From an uncultured Alistipes sp. (GTDB lineage: Bacteria > Bacteroidota > Bacteroidia > Bacteroidales > Rikenellaceae), in assembly GCA_944321185.1 (NCBI GenBank), contig CALUKH010000007.1:1-64000 (forward strand): 64,000 nucleotides of DNA, in the 5' to 3' direction. The stretch's first letter is position 1. Every line of letters begins with the position of its first letter. The notes under the pieces are model-generated. The model made no database searches and was not told the origin of the DNA. It saw only the letters and a program-made list of their open reading frames with translations. Positions 62,304 to 64,000 of this stretch are shown here, one piece after another. Both the position numbers and the translations under genes were made by a program.

Positions 62304-63332
62304 ATGAGAACATTTCGTATCGGGCGTGTCCCCGAAAACAACGATCTGGTCCTGCCCAGTTCGGTGATAAGCAGCAAGCACGCCGAGATCGTCATCGACG
62401 ATTACAACCGAATGATGTTTACCGATTTCAGCACCAACGGTACCTACATCAACAATCAGTTGCTGCGTCACGGCAGTTGCGCCGTGACGACGAACGACCG
62501 GATTGTTTTCCCGGACGGCACCGCACTGGACTGGAATCTTGTACTGGGGAGTGGGGCCGCCTACGGGGCTCCGATGGGTCAGCCCGCAAACATGGCACCC
62601 AATGCAGGCACCATGGCTTACCCGAACATGGCCGCCGCAGAGGCCAGTCCTGCCATGGCGAACATGGGCAACGGCGGTGGCGGCGTTCCGCCCGCCCAGA
62701 CGGGTGGCAATGCCCGCAAGGTCGACTTCTCGCAGACGTTCGGCGATGCATTCCGCATCGGCGGAAAAAACATCCTGTCGGTGATCGGGGCCGTTTTCCT
62801 GTGGCTGCTGACCTGCTGGATCCCCTATATCAACGTCGGTACGACCATCGCCCTGGCGCTGTTGCCCCTGAAGATGTCCGAGGGTGAGGTGATCAGCCCG
62901 CTCTACATCTTCGAATCGAAATACCGCAAATGGATGGGTGAGTACCTGCTCACGGTGGTCATGATGGTGATCACCTTCTCGCTGGCAGCCCTTACGGTGA
63001 TCCCGGCCATCGTGCTGATGTATTCCTGGTCGCAGACGCTCTTCTATCTGGTTGGTTGCCGGATGAACCCCACCCAGGCCATTCATGCCAGCAACGAGGC
63101 AACCTATGGCAGCAAATGGATCATGTTCTTCGTCCGGCTGGTTTTCAGCCTGATTTATGGCGTTGTCATGGGGCTGATCGCCCTGCTGGGTGTGCTCCTG
63201 TGCCGGTCGATCGGCGGAATCATCGTTTTCGCCCTGATTGCCATCGTCGTGGCGGCCTGCATCTATTCGATCAGCAATGCCGTCTCGGCATCGATCTGGA
63301 TGCAGCTGCGCGACAACGTCGCTCACGAATAG
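62304..63332 (+). CDS. FHA domain + polytopic membrane protein
   Basis: 342 residues from the ATG at 62304 (MRTFRIGRVPENNDLVLPSS). FHA domain about 1-85 (FRIGRVPENND, VISSKHAEIV, STNGTYINNQ). A Gly/Met/Ala/Pro-rich linker follows (about 88-145), like the tail of the first FHA protein. A membrane domain fills about 150-342 with about five segments (ILSVIGAVFLWLLTCWIPYI, YLLTVVMMVITFSLAALTVI, LVFSLIYGVVMGLIALLGVL and others). It brings phosphothreonine recognition to a multi-span membrane protein. Last gene of the FHA/kinase series; a strong terminator follows. Confidence 0.85.
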   Translation: MRTFRIGRVPENNDLVLPSSVISSKHAEIVIDDYNRMMFTDFSTNGTYINNQLLRHGSCAVTTNDRIVFPDGTALDWNLVLGSGAAYGAPMGQPANMAPNAGTMAYPNMAAAEASPAMANMGNGGGGVPPAQTGGNARKVDFSQTFGDAFRIGGKNILSVIGAVFLWLLTCWIPYINVGTTIALALLPLKMSEGEVISPLYIFESKYRKWMGEYLLTVVMMVITFSLAALTVIPAIVLMYSWSQTLFYLVGCRMNPTQAIHASNEATYGSKWIMFFVRLVFSLIYGVVMGLIALLGVLLCRSIGGIIVFALIAIVVAACIYSISNAVSASIWMQLRDNVAHE

Positions 63333-63356
63333 TCCCGCAGCGAAGTGTCTCTGCCT

Positions 63357-63392
63357 AACGGGGGGGAGGGCCGGTCGGCCTTCCCCCGTTTT
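63357..63392 (+). terminator. Terminator closing the FHA/kinase locus
   Basis: AACGGGGG...AGGGCC and GGCCTTCCCCCGTT form a GC-rich stem with two extra G bases on the 5' arm and a GGTC loop, followed by TTTT (63389-63392). It separates the FHA gene from the antiporter gene. Confidence 0.82.
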
Positions 63393-63421
63393 CGGTTTCG
63401 CGGGCGGGGCCGCAGCCCGAA

Positions 63422-63453
63422 ATTGGCCGTCCGGATTTTTTGCCCTATTTTTG
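63422..63453 (+). promoter_or_regulatory. Promoter of the antiporter gene
   Basis: TATTTTTG (63446-63453) matches TAnnTTTG. ATTG (63422-63425) lies exactly 20 nt upstream, a three-of-four match to TTTG. The ATG is 30 nt after the -7 element. Confidence 0.6.
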
Positions 63454-63483
63454 CACCCGGACAGGTTTGTAATATCGGAACTT

Positions 63484-64000
63484 ATGACTTCTGCACCCGT
63501 ACGTCGCGGCGGTTTCCTTGCCTTGACACCGCTGCTGGTTTTTCTGGTCTGCTATCTGGCCGTGTCGCTGATGGCGGGGGATTTCTACAAGATGCCCATC
63601 TCGGTGGCCTTCATCGCCGCGTCGGTCTATGCCGTGGCCGTGATGCGCCGCATGCCCTTTGCCGACCGGATCGCGCACTTCTCCCGCGGAGCGTCGGATC
63701 CCAATGCCATGCTGATGATCTGGATCTTCGTGCTGGCCGGGGCCTTCGCCGAATCGGCCCGCTGCATGGGCGCCGTGGATGCCACCGTGGCACTGACGCT
63801 GCATCTGCTGCCCGGAGAGCTGCTCCCGGCCGGACTGTTCCTGGCAGCCTGTTTCGTCTCGTTTTCGGTCGGAACGTCGGTCGGAACGGTCGTGGCACTG
63901 GTCCCCGTGGCGGCCGGTCTGGCCGAACAGACCTCGATGAATGCCGCCTGGCTGACGGCTATTGTGGTCGGTGGGGCCTTCTTCGGCGACAACCTCTCGT
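63484..64000 (+). CDS. NhaC-like Na+/H+ antiporter, N-terminal part (cut by window edge)
   Basis: 172 codons are in the window, starting MTSAPVRRGGFLALTPLLVF. Hydrophobic segments alternate with short loops. The block GASDPNAMLMIWIFVLAGAF and the later SVGTSVGTVVALVPVAAGLA followed by VVGGAFFGDNLS are typical of the NhaC/ArsB-like ion transporter family (GTSxGT and GGAxFGDNLSP motifs). Probably an inner-membrane sodium/proton antiporter. It is a separate transcription unit from the FHA locus. Confidence 0.82.
   Translation, partial: MTSAPVRRGGFLALTPLLVFLVCYLAVSLMAGDFYKMPISVAFIAASVYAVAVMRRMPFADRIAHFSRGASDPNAMLMIWIFVLAGAFAESARCMGAVDATVALTLHLLPGELLPAGLFLAACFVSFSVGTSVGTVVALVPVAAGLAEQTSMNAAWLTAIVVGGAFFGDNLS

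Noticed and set aside
42380..63332. Calling the locus a type VI secretion system
   Set aside because: Only kinase, phosphatase, FHA and a possible TssR-like protein are shared. No TssB/C, Hcp, VgrG, baseplate or ClpV genes are present.

Overview
The window reads as a GC-rich member of the Bacteroidales, most like Alistipes (genus is an inference). The reasons are tandem SusC/SusD pairs, FecI-type sigma/FecR pairs, BACON domains, many lipoproteins with a short lipobox, a near absence of Shine-Dalgarno sites, and promoters of the Bacteroidetes type (TTTG, about 20 nt, TAnnTTTG). No tRNA, rRNA, CRISPR array or insertion sequence was recognised. Both ends are cut genes: an MFS transporter on the left and an NhaC-type antiporter on the right.

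Layout. (1) 1-3733, minus strand: MFS transporter, cysE, cysK and a FUSC-like membrane protein. cysK-cysE is preceded by a consensus promoter and a 27-codon leader ORF that starts Met-Cys-Cys-Cys. The leader can pair with the hairpin in front of cysK, which suggests cysteine-responsive attenuation. (2) 4000-27744, plus strand: ECF sigma, FecR, two SusC/SusD pairs, a DUF4843 lipoprotein, a PKD-like lipoprotein, an ABC ATPase, two copies of a permease + DUF4857 module, and a full tripartite RND pump (HlyD, RND, TolC). Spacing from fecR onward is so tight that this is probably one large transport operon, closed by a terminator at 27769. (3) 28235-41734: a frameshifted ECF sigma gene, FecR, SusC, SusD, a catalytically dead GH18-like lipoprotein, a DUF1735/LamG lipoprotein, a BACON/GH18 enzyme with an Endo H/F1-type active site, and a BACON/LamG lipoprotein. 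This is the plan of a Bacteroides N-glycan utilisation locus. A UUCG terminator and 590 bp of AT-rich DNA follow. (4) 42380-63332: about 21 kb on one strand with a consensus promoter. It encodes three stand-alone FHA proteins, two membrane-tethered Ser/Thr kinases, a membrane-tethered PP2C phosphatase, an FHA-FHA-TM-trypsin-like protease, several secreted proteins of unknown function, an outer-membrane-like protein, a VWA protein, an ABC ATPase with an FtsX-like permease, and a lipoprotein with 14 BACON repeats. I recognise no published system with this composition. It is the best candidate for an undescribed system: phosphothreonine signalling that spans the envelope.

How the parts may work together (inference). 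In regions 2 and 3 the STN-containing SusC proteins can signal through FecR to the sigma factor, so uptake substrate drives expression. In region 4 the kinases and phosphatase would set phosphothreonine marks read by FHA proteins. One of these carries a protease on the other side of the inner membrane, while the VWA, beta-barrel, BACON and ABC parts would work in the periplasm and at the cell surface.
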